Below, one piece after another: positions 23,810-31,759 of a stretch of 64,000 nt of DNA (positions within the stretch are counted from its first letter, which is position 1; each line of letters starts with the position of its first letter). The stretch lies in the NCBI RefSeq assembly GCF_022095675.1, contig NZ_JAHYSG010000041.1, forward strand, positions 29,062-93,061. The letters are read 5' to 3'. The position numbers and the translations under genes are program-made. The notes under the pieces were generated by a model. The model searched no databases. It was not told the DNA's origin and saw only the letters and a list, made by a program, of their open reading frames with translations. This DNA comes from Dactylosporangium sp. AC04546. GTDB lineage: Bacteria; Actinomycetota; Actinomycetes; Mycobacteriales; Micromonosporaceae.

Positions 23810-24373
23810 TCACGGCAGCACGATGAGCAGGACGTAGCGGGCGGCGTCCGGCCCCGGGCAGTGGAACCGGGACGGGCCCCACAGCCGGTACCGCAGGCAG
23901 TCGCCCACGGCCAGGCGGTGCTCGGCGTCACCGACCGTCAGCGTGAGCCGCCCGCCGAGCATCCAGAGGTGGTGCTCCAGGCCGGCGACGGGCGGCACGT
24001 CGTACGCGATGTCGGCGCCCGGCCGCAGCGTGCCCTCGATCACCTCGCCGCGCAGCCCCGGGTGCGGCGGGGAGACGGAGCGCCGCACGAAGCCGGAGGC
24101 GTGGTCCTCCCAGACGGGCTGCCGGTCGGCCGGCACCAGCTGCGGCGGCTCGGGCTCGACCTCGGCGAGCAGCCGTGAGAGGGTGCGGCCGTACGCCGCG
24201 CAGAGCTTGTTGAGCAGCGACGCCGTGGGGCTGATCTCGCCGCGCTCGAGCCGGGACAGGGTGGAGCGGCTCACGTCGGCGCGCTGCGCGAGGTCGTCGA
24301 GCGACCAGCCGCGCTCGGTGCGCAGCTCGGCGAGCCGCCCGGCCAGCCGCTGCTCCAGCTCGGTGCTTCCCAC
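23810..24373 (-). CDS. XRE-family regulator with C-terminal cupin
   Basis: A 187-residue protein with an N-terminal helix-turn-helix (residues about 8-62, GWSLDDLAQRADVSRSTLSR) and a single cupin barrel (about 110-187, HHLWMLGGRLTLTVGDAEHR). XRE-cupin proteins bind a small effector in the barrel and often repress adjacent genes. It is followed by the GNAT gene 11 bp downstream. A perfect 16-bp palindrome lies 12 bp before its start, a good autoregulatory operator. Confidence 0.87.
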   Translation of the reverse strand: MGSTELEQRLAGRLAELRTERGWSLDDLAQRADVSRSTLSRLERGEISPTASLLNKLCAAYGRTLSRLLAEVEPEPPQLVPADRQPVWEDHASGFVRRSVSPPHPGLRGEVIEGTLRPGADIAYDVPPVAGLEHHLWMLGGRLTLTVGDAEHRLAVGDCLRYRLWGPSRFHCPGPDAARYVLLIVLP

Positions 24374-24385
24374 ATCCGGGACAAT

Positions 24386-24401
24386 ATCCCAGATCTGGGA
24401 T
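24386..24401. promoter_or_regulatory. ATCCCAGATCTGGGAT operator of the XRE-cupin gene
   Basis: A perfect 16-bp palindrome placed between the 3' end of the 46-residue protein gene and the XRE start at 24373. Its position immediately upstream suggests autorepression. Confidence 0.65.
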
Positions 24402-24406
24402 GCGAG

Positions 24407-24547
24407 CTACTTCTTTTCGCGGGCGGCCTCCTGCAGCCGCTTCCACTGCGCCTTGGCCTCGGGGCTCCACCCCTGCATCGCGCCGTTCACGGTCGCCGGC
24501 CCGAAGATCTTGAACAGGAAGTCACCGATCCGGTCACGCTTCGCCAT
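24407..24547 (-). CDS. 46-residue basic protein next to an OhrR-type regulator
   Basis: A small protein (ATG 24547) beginning MAKRDRIGDFLFKIFGPATV and ending in a Lys/Arg-rich helix. There is no cysteine, signal peptide or known domain. Its start lies 10 bp from an OhrR-like operator shared with the divergent MarR/OhrR gene, so it is the probable regulated target. Codon use (mostly G or C at third positions) supports real coding. The function is unknown. Confidence 0.7.
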   Translation of the reverse strand: MAKRDRIGDFLFKIFGPATVNGAMQGWSPEAKAQWKRLQEAAREKK

Positions 24548-24556
24548 CACGCCATC

Positions 24557-24585
24557 CTTGGTGTACAAATAATTTGTGTACCAAG
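24557..24585. promoter_or_regulatory. OhrR-type operator
   Basis: CTTGGT-GT-ACAAAT-A-ATTTGT-GT-ACCAAG: the outer (CTTGGT/ACCAAG) and inner (ACAAAT/ATTTGT) arms are perfect, and only the GT pairs break the symmetry. The TACAA...TTGT core matches the AT-rich box known for OhrR. It is strikingly AT-rich for this genome and lies between two divergent starts. Confidence 0.7.
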
Positions 24586-24619
24586 AGTTTGCCACGGGGG
24601 TGCCGGTCTGGAACAGGGC

Positions 24620-25081
24620 ATGATGGTGGTCGTGACGAAGGCCGCAGACCCGGTTCCCGACCCGCTCGCGCTGGAGCGCCAGGTGTGCTTCGCCCTCGCG
24701 GTGGCGGCGCGGAGCGTGATCGGCGTCTACCGGCCGCTGCTGGAGCCGATGGGACTGACCCATCCGCAGTACCTCGTGATGCTCGCGCTGTGGCAGCACG
24801 CGCCGCTGTCGGTGACCGACCTCAGCCGCCTGCTGCAGCTGGACCCGGGCACGCTGTCCCCGCTGCTGAAGCGCCTGGAGTCGGCGGGCTACGTGACCCG
24901 CGAGCGCTCCCGCACCGACGAGCGCGCCCTGGCCGTGACCCTCACCGAGGCAGGCCGCGCCCTGCGCGCGGAGGCCGAGAAGATCCCGGCCGCGGTGGTC
25001 GACCGCCTGGGCATGCCCCTGGAGGACCTCCAGCACCTGCACACGGTCCTGACCGAGGTCATCGCGGCGACCCGCACCTGA
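24620..25081 (+). CDS. MarR-family, OhrR-like peroxide-sensing regulator
   Basis: A 153-residue protein. The segment ERQVCFALAVAARSVIGVYR with Cys at residue 23, then LLEPMGLTHPQYLVMLALWQ and LQLDPGTLSPLLKRLESAGYVTRERS, follows the OhrR pattern, where the N-terminal cysteine is oxidised by organic hydroperoxides and releases DNA. Starts at ATG 24620 or 24623 are both possible. No ohr peroxidase gene lies next to it; the divergent gene encodes a 46-residue protein instead. The assignment is strong for the family and good for the OhrR subfamily. Confidence 0.85.
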   Translation: MMVVVTKAADPVPDPLALERQVCFALAVAARSVIGVYRPLLEPMGLTHPQYLVMLALWQHAPLSVTDLSRLLQLDPGTLSPLLKRLESAGYVTRERSRTDERALAVTLTEAGRALRAEAEKIPAAVVDRLGMPLEDLQHLHTVLTEVIAATRT

Positions 25082-25100
25082 CCCGCCGAGCCTGGCCCCT

Positions 25101-26240
25101 CTAGCAGGACGGATCGCTCAGCACGACGTCGGTGTCCCGACCGACGACGCCGGTGGGGAGCCTTGCGCCCTCCAGGATGGTGCACCGCAACTGGGAGGAC
25201 GAGAGGCCGAAGGTCTCCGACAGGTCCGTGGCCGAGAGATCTGCCCGCGCCAGGCTCGCCTTCGACAGATCGGCACCGTGCACGTCTGCATCTCGCAGAA
25301 TGGCGTGGGACAGGTCCGCTCCGGTCATGTCAGCCCCACGCAACCTGGCCTTGGTCAGGTCCGCCGACGACAGTTGCGCCCCCCGCAGGTCGGCCTCGCT
25401 GAGGTCGGCCGCCTGAATGGCCGCGCCGTGCAGCAACGCCCCGCCGAACGACCCGTGGAACAGGTCCGACGCGAACAGATCAGCGAATGAAAGGTCAGCA
25501 AGTCGGAAGTTGGCGTTGGCGAGACTCGCTCCCCGCAGGTCGACGAACCTCAGGTCGACCTCGGACAGGAAGGCGCCGTCGACGTGGAGGTACGGCAGCC
25601 CGAGTACCAAGCCCGAGAAGTCGGCGTTGGGGAATGTCCGCGGTGAAGGTCGCCGGGCGAGCGCGACCACAGCGGCCCGGACGTCGGCCGGCGATTCCGG
25701 CGGCCTCCATCCGTCGGGCCTCGGCGGTTCGGGCAGACGAGCGGCATGGCTGCGGACAAAGGCGTTCAACACCTCCACCACGGCCGGCAGGTCGCTCGGC
25801 GCGTCGCGCATCAGCCGTTCGAGTGCATAGATCGCGCCGAGGCGGATGCTGACGCGGTCGTCGCCCTCCTGGCCGAGTTGGTCGATCACCCGGCTGAAGC
25901 GGTCCGCCGCCTGCCCGCGCTCAGCGAGCGCCTGTTGAGCCCGGTTGAGCTCCTGCTGCTTGCGGTTGGCCTCGTTGGTGTAGAACAGCCCCGCGGCGAC
26001 CAGCAACACCGACACAATGCCCGCGATCGACGTCAAAGTCTGCCGCCAATCCGGATGGATGTGCAGCTCTACCGGCGTCGCGGCGCCCTCGATACGGACC
26101 GACTGCGGCCTGCGCAGCGGTCGCGGGAGGGCTCTCGGCCGAGCGGCCGACCGCGCTGGCCGGGGCACCCGGGGCCGCGGCGGCACTGGAGCCCTCCAGG
26201 CCCTGCGGGCGGCGGCGAAGCGGTCGCGGAAGGTCGGCAC
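25101..26240 (-). CDS. Membrane-anchored pentapeptide-repeat protein
   Basis: A 379-residue protein from GTG 26240. The N-terminal 60 residues are rich in Pro and Arg; one membrane helix (about 70-90, LTSIAGIVSVLLVAAGLFY) is followed by a short coiled coil (NRKQQELNRAQQALAERG) and a helical part. From about residue 200 onward it contains roughly 30 pentapeptide repeats of the A(D/N)LxX type (ADLSEADLRGAQLSSADL), which form a right-handed beta helix. The fold mediates binding rather than catalysis; some members mimic DNA. The start lacks a clear ribosome binding site. Confidence 0.85.
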   Translation of the reverse strand: MPTFRDRFAAARRAWRAPVPPRPRVPRPARSAARPRALPRPLRRPQSVRIEGAATPVELHIHPDWRQTLTSIAGIVSVLLVAAGLFYTNEANRKQQELNRAQQALAERGQAADRFSRVIDQLGQEGDDRVSIRLGAIYALERLMRDAPSDLPAVVEVLNAFVRSHAARLPEPPRPDGWRPPESPADVRAAVVALARRPSPRTFPNADFSGLVLGLPYLHVDGAFLSEVDLRFVDLRGASLANANFRLADLSFADLFASDLFHGSFGGALLHGAAIQAADLSEADLRGAQLSSADLTKARLRGADMTGADLSHAILRDADVHGADLSKASLARADLSATDLSETFGLSSSQLRCTILEGARLPTGVVGRDTDVVLSDPSC

Positions 26241-26400
26241 GGCTCATTGGACACCGCTGGCAGCCGGATCGGTATGGACGGATCGGAGCCGCAACGCCGC
26301 CGCAGGGTCAGATCCTGTTGCCAGGCAGCGGCGGGCGAGCGGACGGGTGAGGTCGCCGGGCGCCGGGGGTGGACCCGGAACGGGCGGGTAGCGCGGGCCG

Positions 26401-27309
26401 ATGTCTGACGACCAGATGGCGCGGCGGATTCGGGAAGTGATCGCGCCGCTGCGGGTGCCGCCCGACACGCGGGTACGGCTGCCGAAGGACTTCGACCCGC
26501 GGTACAAGGCGCGGCTCGCGCGCAAGAAGGACGGGGCCGAGATCCTGCAGCGCGGCGTCGAACTGCTCGCCGACCAGCAGGCCAAGCTCGCGGCGCAGCG
26601 CACGCACGGGCTGCTCGTGGTGCTCCAGGCGCCCGACGCGGCGGGCAAGGACGGCACGATCCGGCACGTCATGAGCGGCGTCAACCCGCAGGGCGTGCAC
26701 GTCCACAGCTTCAAGCAGCCGTCGGCCGAGGAGCTCGACCACGACTACCTGTGGCGGTACGCCAAGGGGCTGCCCGCCCGCGGCGAGATCGCCATCTTCA
26801 ACCGGTCGCACTACGAGGAGGTCCTCGTCGTCCGGGTGCACCCGGACCTGCTCGACCGCCAGCGCATCCCGCCGTCGGCCCGGCAGGGCAACATGTGGCG
26901 GCGGCGGTACCGCGAGATCAACGCCTGGGAGCAGCACCTCGTCGGCAACGGGTTCCGGATCGTCAAGCTGTTCCTCAACGTGTCCAAGGAGGAGCAGCGC
27001 CAGCGCCTGCTCCAGCGGATCGACCGGCCGGACAAGAACTGGAAGTTCTCGATGAGCGACATCCAGGAGCGCAAGCGGTGGGACGACTACCAGGTCGCGT
27101 ACGCCGGCATGCTGTCGCACACCAGCACCCCGTGGGCGCCGTGGTACGTGATCCCGGCCGACCGCAAGTGGTTCGCCCGGCTCGCCGCGTCGGCGGTGAT
27201 CGCCAATGCCCTGATCGGCATCGGCGCGCAGTTCCCCACCGTCGACGCGGCGACCCGGCGCACCCTGAAGCAGGTCAGGGCGAGCCTGGAGGCGTCAGGT
27301 CCCGCTTGA
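26401..27309 (+). CDS. ppk2: Polyphosphate kinase 2 family protein
   Basis: A 302-residue protein with the PPK2 P-loop LQAPDAAGKDGTIRHVMSG (about 77-95), the DHDYLWRY segment after it, FNRSHYEEVLVVRVHP, and the lid region RQGNMWRRRYREINAWEQ. PPK2 enzymes transfer phosphate between polyphosphate and nucleoside mono- or diphosphates in the cytoplasm. The one-domain length fits class I/III enzymes, and which nucleotide is used cannot be told. Its last 15 bp overlap the opposing DUF1680 gene. Confidence 0.88.
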   Translation: MSDDQMARRIREVIAPLRVPPDTRVRLPKDFDPRYKARLARKKDGAEILQRGVELLADQQAKLAAQRTHGLLVVLQAPDAAGKDGTIRHVMSGVNPQGVHVHSFKQPSAEELDHDYLWRYAKGLPARGEIAIFNRSHYEEVLVVRVHPDLLDRQRIPPSARQGNMWRRRYREINAWEQHLVGNGFRIVKLFLNVSKEEQRQRLLQRIDRPDKNWKFSMSDIQERKRWDDYQVAYAGMLSHTSTPWAPWYVIPADRKWFARLAASAVIANALIGIGAQFPTVDAATRRTLKQVRASLEASGPA

Positions 27310-29751
27310 CGCGAACGACGCCACCTCGGCGGCGCTCAGGGCCCGGCTGTAGAGCCGGGCGCTGTCGATCGCGCCGTCGAGGTACGGGTCGGCGTACTGT
27401 GACCGGCCGAACCAGTTCTGCGTGGTGGCGCCCAGGTTGGACGGGCTGAGCGTGAGGCCGGTGTTGCGGGCGACCTCCGCCCCGTTGACGTACAGGATGC
27501 CGAGGTTGCCGCTGCGGGTGACCGCGACGTGCGTCCACGCCCCCGCCGGCAGCGCCGCCGGCGCCTCGATGCGCTGCTCGCCGCCCGAGCCGGACGACGT
27601 GATGGCGAAGCGGGCCGTGCCCGTGCTGGAGCGCGGGGTGAGGAACATGTTGACGCCGCTGCCCGAGCCGAAGTCGAAGACCCGCGACCAGGTGGTGAGC
27701 GTGTCGATGCGCACCCACAGCGCGATCGAGAAGTTGGTCGCGCCGTTGAGGATGCCGGTGGGCAGCGCGACGTAGCCGTTCGTGCCGTTGAGGTTCACCG
27801 CGTCGCCGGTGCGCCCGGCGACGAACGACGTGTTGACGCCCGTCGCCGTCCTGCCGTTGCCGGTGGCGTCGGTGTACGCGCTGTCGAACTGGTAGTGGGC
27901 GACGAACTGCGGCAGCGGCTGGGTCGTCGTCACCGACCAGTAGACCGAGTACCGCTGGCCGTGCACCTTGTAGAACGGCGCGAGCGTGACCCCGCCCGCG
28001 GTGTACTGCAGCGGCGTCGACGTCGCGGTGAGCGACGACGGGTTCAGCGACGGCAGCGCCGAGAGGTTCTGGGTCCCGTACAGCCCCGCCAGGACGATCG
28101 GGCCGACCTTCACCGCCTGCACTGTGCTGTTGTCGTTCGTCGACTCGCGGGTCAGCGCCATCGGCAGGGTCACCTCGACGACGTCGCCCGACGCCCAGGT
28201 GCGGTTGAGCGTGGCGTAGGCGCCGGGCGCCGGGGCGGCCTGCGCGGCGCCGTTCACGGTGATCGCCGCGCCGTTCGCCCACGCCGGGATCCGGATGCGC
28301 ATGGTGAACGCGCCGGAGCCGGTGACGGTGAGCCGGGTCGAGCCGGCCTCGGGGAAGCTCGTCTCCTGCCGGACCGTGACGGCGCGGGCCGACCAGGTGA
28401 GCACCGACGGGATGAACAGGTTGACGTACAGGGTGCTCGCGTTGTCGTGGAGGTAGATGGTGTCGCCGTACTTCGTGTTGCTCTCCATGCCGGTGCCGTG
28501 GCAGCAGACGAAGCTGTTGTAGTCGTTGCTGTACGTCTTGATGCCGCCCGCCCGCAGCGGCACGTAGTAGCACTGGAAGCCGTGCGACGAGTTCGGGTCC
28601 TGCGAGGCGAGGATGTGGTTGTACAGCGCCTTCTCGTAGTAGTCCATGTAGTCGGCGCGCGCCGGGTTGGTCATGAACAGCAGCCGGGTGAGCTTGAGCA
28701 TGTTGTAGGAGTTGCAGCACTCGGCGGTGGTGTCGGACAGCTCGCTCGCGATGCGGTCCGGCGCCTTGAAGTACTCGCCGTTGGAGTTGCCGCCGATCGC
28801 GTACGTGTGGTGCCCGACGACGATGTCCCAGAAGTTCACCGCGATGTCCCGGTACCGCGTGGTGCCGGTCGCGTGGTACTCCCGGATCGCCCCCACGACC
28901 TTCGGGATCTGGGTGTTGGCGTGGTAGTTGTTCAGCGCGTCGGTGTTGGACGCGAGCGGGTCGAAGATCTCGGCGTGGTCGAACTGCTGCGCGGCGGCCA
29001 GGTGCGCGGCCGTGCCGGTCAGCTGGTACAGATTCGTCAGCACCTCGTTCATGCCGCCGAACTCGGTGTCGAGCATGTTCTGGCGCTGGGTCTGGGTCAG
29101 CCGGTCGTTGCGGAACTTCACCCACGACGCCATGCCGGTGAGCACGGTGAGCGCCTGCGCGTTGCCGGCCAGCAGGTGCATGTCGAGCAGCCCGGCCATG
29201 ATCTTGTGCAGGGTGTAGTACGGCGCCCACACCGACTGCCGCGCCTCGACCCGGTCGATGAAGCTCTCCGGGAAGGCGCTGAGGTAGCCGGTGTTGAAGC
29301 CCGCGGCGGCGGCCCGGGCCTGGCACTGGGCGAGGACGGTGACGAGCGCGTCGCCCTTGGTCTTGAACGCGGTGTTGCCGGTGCTCGCGTAGGCCTGGGC
29401 GAGGGCGGAGAGCAGGTGGCCCATCGAGTGCCCGCGCAGCTCGGTGGTCGGCGACTCCCAGCCGCCGCACGCGGTGGCCGACGACGACAGCCCGACGTTG
29501 AGCCGGAACGTGTGCAGCATCCGGTCGTTGTCGAGGAACAGCAGGTAGGACTGGGTGCGGGCGGTGTTCGCGGTGAACGGGCTGCTCAGCAGCGAGACGG
29601 CGGAGAGCGGGAAGGCGTAGAGCGAGACGCCGGTGTCGGGCCGGGCGGCGGTGGCGGCCGCTGTGGTTCCCAGCTCGACGAGCGTCGTGGCTCCCACGGC
29701 GGCGGCGGTGCCGGCCGCGCTCCTGAGGAGCGTTCGACGCGAGACTGGCAT
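27295..29751 (-). CDS. Secreted DUF1680 glycoside hydrolase (GH127/GH146-like) with LamG domain
   Basis: An 818-residue protein; ATG 29751 follows GGGAGGAACC. The N-terminus has a twin-arginine signal (SRRTLLRSAAGTAAA). The DUF1680 catalytic part (about 45-600) contains GGMNEVLTNLYQLTG, AECCNSYNMLKLTRLLF and FVCCHGTGMES, the cysteine-rich motifs that in characterised beta-L-arabinofuranosidases hold zinc next to the catalytic Cys. A concanavalin-like LamG domain (about 640-818) should bind carbohydrate. It is the last gene of the LacI-SBP-permease operon, so it probably releases the sugar that the transporter takes up. Confidence 0.85.
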   Translation of the reverse strand: MPVSRRTLLRSAAGTAAAVGATTLVELGTTAAATAARPDTGVSLYAFPLSAVSLLSSPFTANTARTQSYLLFLDNDRMLHTFRLNVGLSSSATACGGWESPTTELRGHSMGHLLSALAQAYASTGNTAFKTKGDALVTVLAQCQARAAAAGFNTGYLSAFPESFIDRVEARQSVWAPYYTLHKIMAGLLDMHLLAGNAQALTVLTGMASWVKFRNDRLTQTQRQNMLDTEFGGMNEVLTNLYQLTGTAAHLAAAQQFDHAEIFDPLASNTDALNNYHANTQIPKVVGAIREYHATGTTRYRDIAVNFWDIVVGHHTYAIGGNSNGEYFKAPDRIASELSDTTAECCNSYNMLKLTRLLFMTNPARADYMDYYEKALYNHILASQDPNSSHGFQCYYVPLRAGGIKTYSNDYNSFVCCHGTGMESNTKYGDTIYLHDNASTLYVNLFIPSVLTWSARAVTVRQETSFPEAGSTRLTVTGSGAFTMRIRIPAWANGAAITVNGAAQAAPAPGAYATLNRTWASGDVVEVTLPMALTRESTNDNSTVQAVKVGPIVLAGLYGTQNLSALPSLNPSSLTATSTPLQYTAGGVTLAPFYKVHGQRYSVYWSVTTTQPLPQFVAHYQFDSAYTDATGNGRTATGVNTSFVAGRTGDAVNLNGTNGYVALPTGILNGATNFSIALWVRIDTLTTWSRVFDFGSGSGVNMFLTPRSSTGTARFAITSSGSGGEQRIEAPAALPAGAWTHVAVTRSGNLGILYVNGAEVARNTGLTLSPSNLGATTQNWFGRSQYADPYLDGAIDSARLYSRALSAAEVASFASSGT

Positions 29752-29778
29752 GGTTCCTCCCTGGGCAAAGGGGTGTCC

Positions 29779-29806
29779 CCGGACCGCCCGTCCGTGGGCG
29801 GTCCGG
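29779..29806 (-). terminator. Intercistronic hairpin before the DUF1680 gene
   Basis: CCGGACCGCCC pairs with GGGCGGTCCGG around 6 nt in the 78-bp gap between the second permease and the secreted hydrolase. It may stabilise the upstream mRNA or reduce read-through, giving the hydrolase a different expression level. Confidence 0.6.
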
Positions 29807-29829
29807 TCCGTGCCGTGTGAAGGTGTGCG

Positions 29830-30609
29830 TTATCCGCGCAGTGCGCCCGACATGAAGCCGCGGACGTAGCTGCGCTGCAGGAACAGGAACAGCAGCAGGC
29901 AGGGCACCGCCATGAAGGTCACGCCGGCCTCCAGCGCGGCGTAGTCGATGGCGCCGAACGAGGCGGTGCGCATGTTCACCACGGCGAGCATCATGGTGAA
30001 CTTGTCGGTCGAGTTGAGCAGGATGAGCGGGGCGAAGAACTCGCTCCACGAGGTCAGGAACGCGAACAGGCCGACCGTGACCAGCCCCGGGCGCACGGCG
30101 TGCAGCATCACCCGGGTCAGGATGCCGAAGCTGGAGCAGCCGTCGATGAGCGCCTGCTCCTCCAGCTCCTTCGGGATCGCCTCGAAGGAGTTGCGCATCA
30201 TGAAGATGGAGAACGGCAGCTGGAACATGATGAGCACCGCACTGAGCCCGACGAGGGAGTCCTCGAGGCCGATCCAGCCCAGCAGTACGTACAGCGCGAT
30301 GAGGATCGTCGCGTAGGGCACCATGAGGATCGCCAGGGTCAGCAGGAACAGGGCGTTCTTGCCGGGGAACTGGAAGCGGCCGAAGGCGTAGCCGCCCAGG
30401 GTGGCGATGACGAGCGTGCCGCCGACGGTGAGCACCGAGACCGCGACGCTGTTGAACACGTGCTCGAAGCGGATGCCGTTGTCGGAGGTGAACAGCCGCG
30501 AGTAGTTCTCCAGGCCGAAGCCCGTGGGGGTGCGGAACGACGCCCAGGCACTCCAGAGCAGCGGGAACAGGAACAGGATCGCGAGGGCCGCCGCGGTGAG
30601 CTTCTTCAT
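29830..30609 (-). CDS. Sugar ABC transporter permease (MalG/CUT1 type)
   Basis: A 259-residue protein with six hydrophobic helices and the ABC permease EAA loop FEAIPKELEEQALIDGCSSF (about residues 143-162) that docks onto the ATPase. It carries the MalG-family ending LQRSYVRGFMSGALRG. It pairs with the preceding permease, whose stop is 1 bp upstream. The operon contains no ATPase gene, as is usual in actinomycetes, where one MsiK-like ATPase serves several CUT1 systems. Confidence 0.88.
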   Translation of the reverse strand: MKKLTAAALAILFLFPLLWSAWASFRTPTGFGLENYSRLFTSDNGIRFEHVFNSVAVSVLTVGGTLVIATLGGYAFGRFQFPGKNALFLLTLAILMVPYATILIALYVLLGWIGLEDSLVGLSAVLIMFQLPFSIFMMRNSFEAIPKELEEQALIDGCSSFGILTRVMLHAVRPGLVTVGLFAFLTSWSEFFAPLILLNSTDKFTMMLAVVNMRTASFGAIDYAALEAGVTFMAVPCLLLFLFLQRSYVRGFMSGALRG

Positions 30610-30610
30610 G

Positions 30611-31537
30611 TCAGCCCTTCCTGCGGAGCATGCCGAGCTGCACCACGTTGAAGACGATGAGGACGCCGAGGAGTACCACGGAGATCGCCGCGGCCGAGCC
30701 GAGGTCGAGCTCGATGAATGCCTCGCGATAGATGACCATGACGAGCGAGGTGGTGCTGTTGTCCGGGCCGCCGCGGGTGAGGATCCAGAACTGGTCGAAG
30801 GCGAGCAGCGAGCCGGTGACCATGAGCGTGAGGACCAGGGCGATGGTGGTACGCATGAGCGGTACCGTGATCCGGCGGAAGATCTGCCAGGACGTGGCCC
30901 CGTCCAGGCGGGCCGCCTCGTAGACGTCGACCGGGATCGCCTGCAGGCCCGTCAGGAGGATCAGCATGTTGAAGCCGGCGAAGCGCCACAGAACCAGACC
31001 CACGGCCGAGCCGAGCGCGGTGTCGGGGCTGCCGCTCGTCCACGACACGTAGCCGTCGAGCAGGCCCACCGCCTCGAGGATCCGGTTCACCGGGCCGATC
31101 TCGTCGCTGAGCATGCCCAGGAACAGCAGCGAGGCGCTCGCGAAGCCGACCGCGGCCGGCAGGAAGAACGCGGTGCGCAGCAGGCCCACGCCGCGCGAGC
31201 GGTGCTGCACGATGAGCGCGAGGCCGAATGAGAGCGCGAACAACAGGACCGTGACGACGACGGTGTACTTCAGGGTGAACCACGCGGCCGTCCCGAGCAG
31301 CTTGTCGTCGGAGAGGGCGGCGTAGTTCTCCGGCGCGTTCAGCTCGGGCGGGCCGAGCAGCGGCCAGTGGTGCAGCGACATCCAGGCCACGAGGCCCAGC
31401 GGGACGACGAAGAACATGCCGACCACGAACGCCGTCGGCGCGGCGTAGAGGGCACCGATCCACCGTCTCCTGTCGCGGCGTCTCCGGGCGGGTGCCGCCG
31501 GCAGGACGGGCGGCTTGGCGGGGGCCAGCAAGGTCAT
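30611..31537 (-). CDS. Sugar ABC transporter permease (MalF/CUT1 type)
   Basis: A 308-residue protein with a basic N-terminal tail, six membrane helices and the EAA loop ARLDGATSWQIFRRITVPLM (about residues 230-249). It forms the heterodimeric channel with the 259-residue permease encoded immediately downstream. A 222-bp GC-rich gap with two hairpins separates it from the binding-protein gene. Confidence 0.88.
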   Translation of the reverse strand: MTLLAPAKPPVLPAAPARRRRDRRRWIGALYAAPTAFVVGMFFVVPLGLVAWMSLHHWPLLGPPELNAPENYAALSDDKLLGTAAWFTLKYTVVVTVLLFALSFGLALIVQHRSRGVGLLRTAFFLPAAVGFASASLLFLGMLSDEIGPVNRILEAVGLLDGYVSWTSGSPDTALGSAVGLVLWRFAGFNMLILLTGLQAIPVDVYEAARLDGATSWQIFRRITVPLMRTTIALVLTLMVTGSLLAFDQFWILTRGGPDNSTTSLVMVIYREAFIELDLGSAAAISVVLLGVLIVFNVVQLGMLRRKG

Positions 31538-31682
31538 CTTCGCTCCGGTCGGGGGCTCGCTCCCTGGGGCGGGGGCGCGGGTGCTCCGGGTTGGGTGCCC
31601 GCCCCGGCGAGCGGGCGGGCGCTTCGGTCGGGCCGCCCCTCACGGGTGGCGGACGGTGGCGGGCGTTCCGGTTCGGGCCCTG

Positions 31683-31733
31683 CCGCCTCGCGGAGGCGGG
31701 CGGTGCGGGTCGTGGGGCCGGGCCCGCCCCCAC
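31683..31733 (-). terminator. Two consecutive hairpins after the binding-protein gene
   Basis: CCGCCTC-GCG-GAGGCGG (31683-31699) and GTGGGG...CCCCAC enclosing CGGGCCCG (31712-31733). In the gap between binding protein and permeases, such stem-loops usually let the binding protein be made in excess. The rest of 31538-31682 is GC-rich with no gene. Confidence 0.6.
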
Positions 31734-31759
31734 GGTCGGAGGGCGGGCCGGGCCGTCGG

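Noticed and set aside
27529..29820. Long plus-strand frame opposite the DUF1680-LamG gene
   Set aside because: The minus-strand gene has a signal peptide, ribosome binding site and family motifs, whereas the opposing frame has none.
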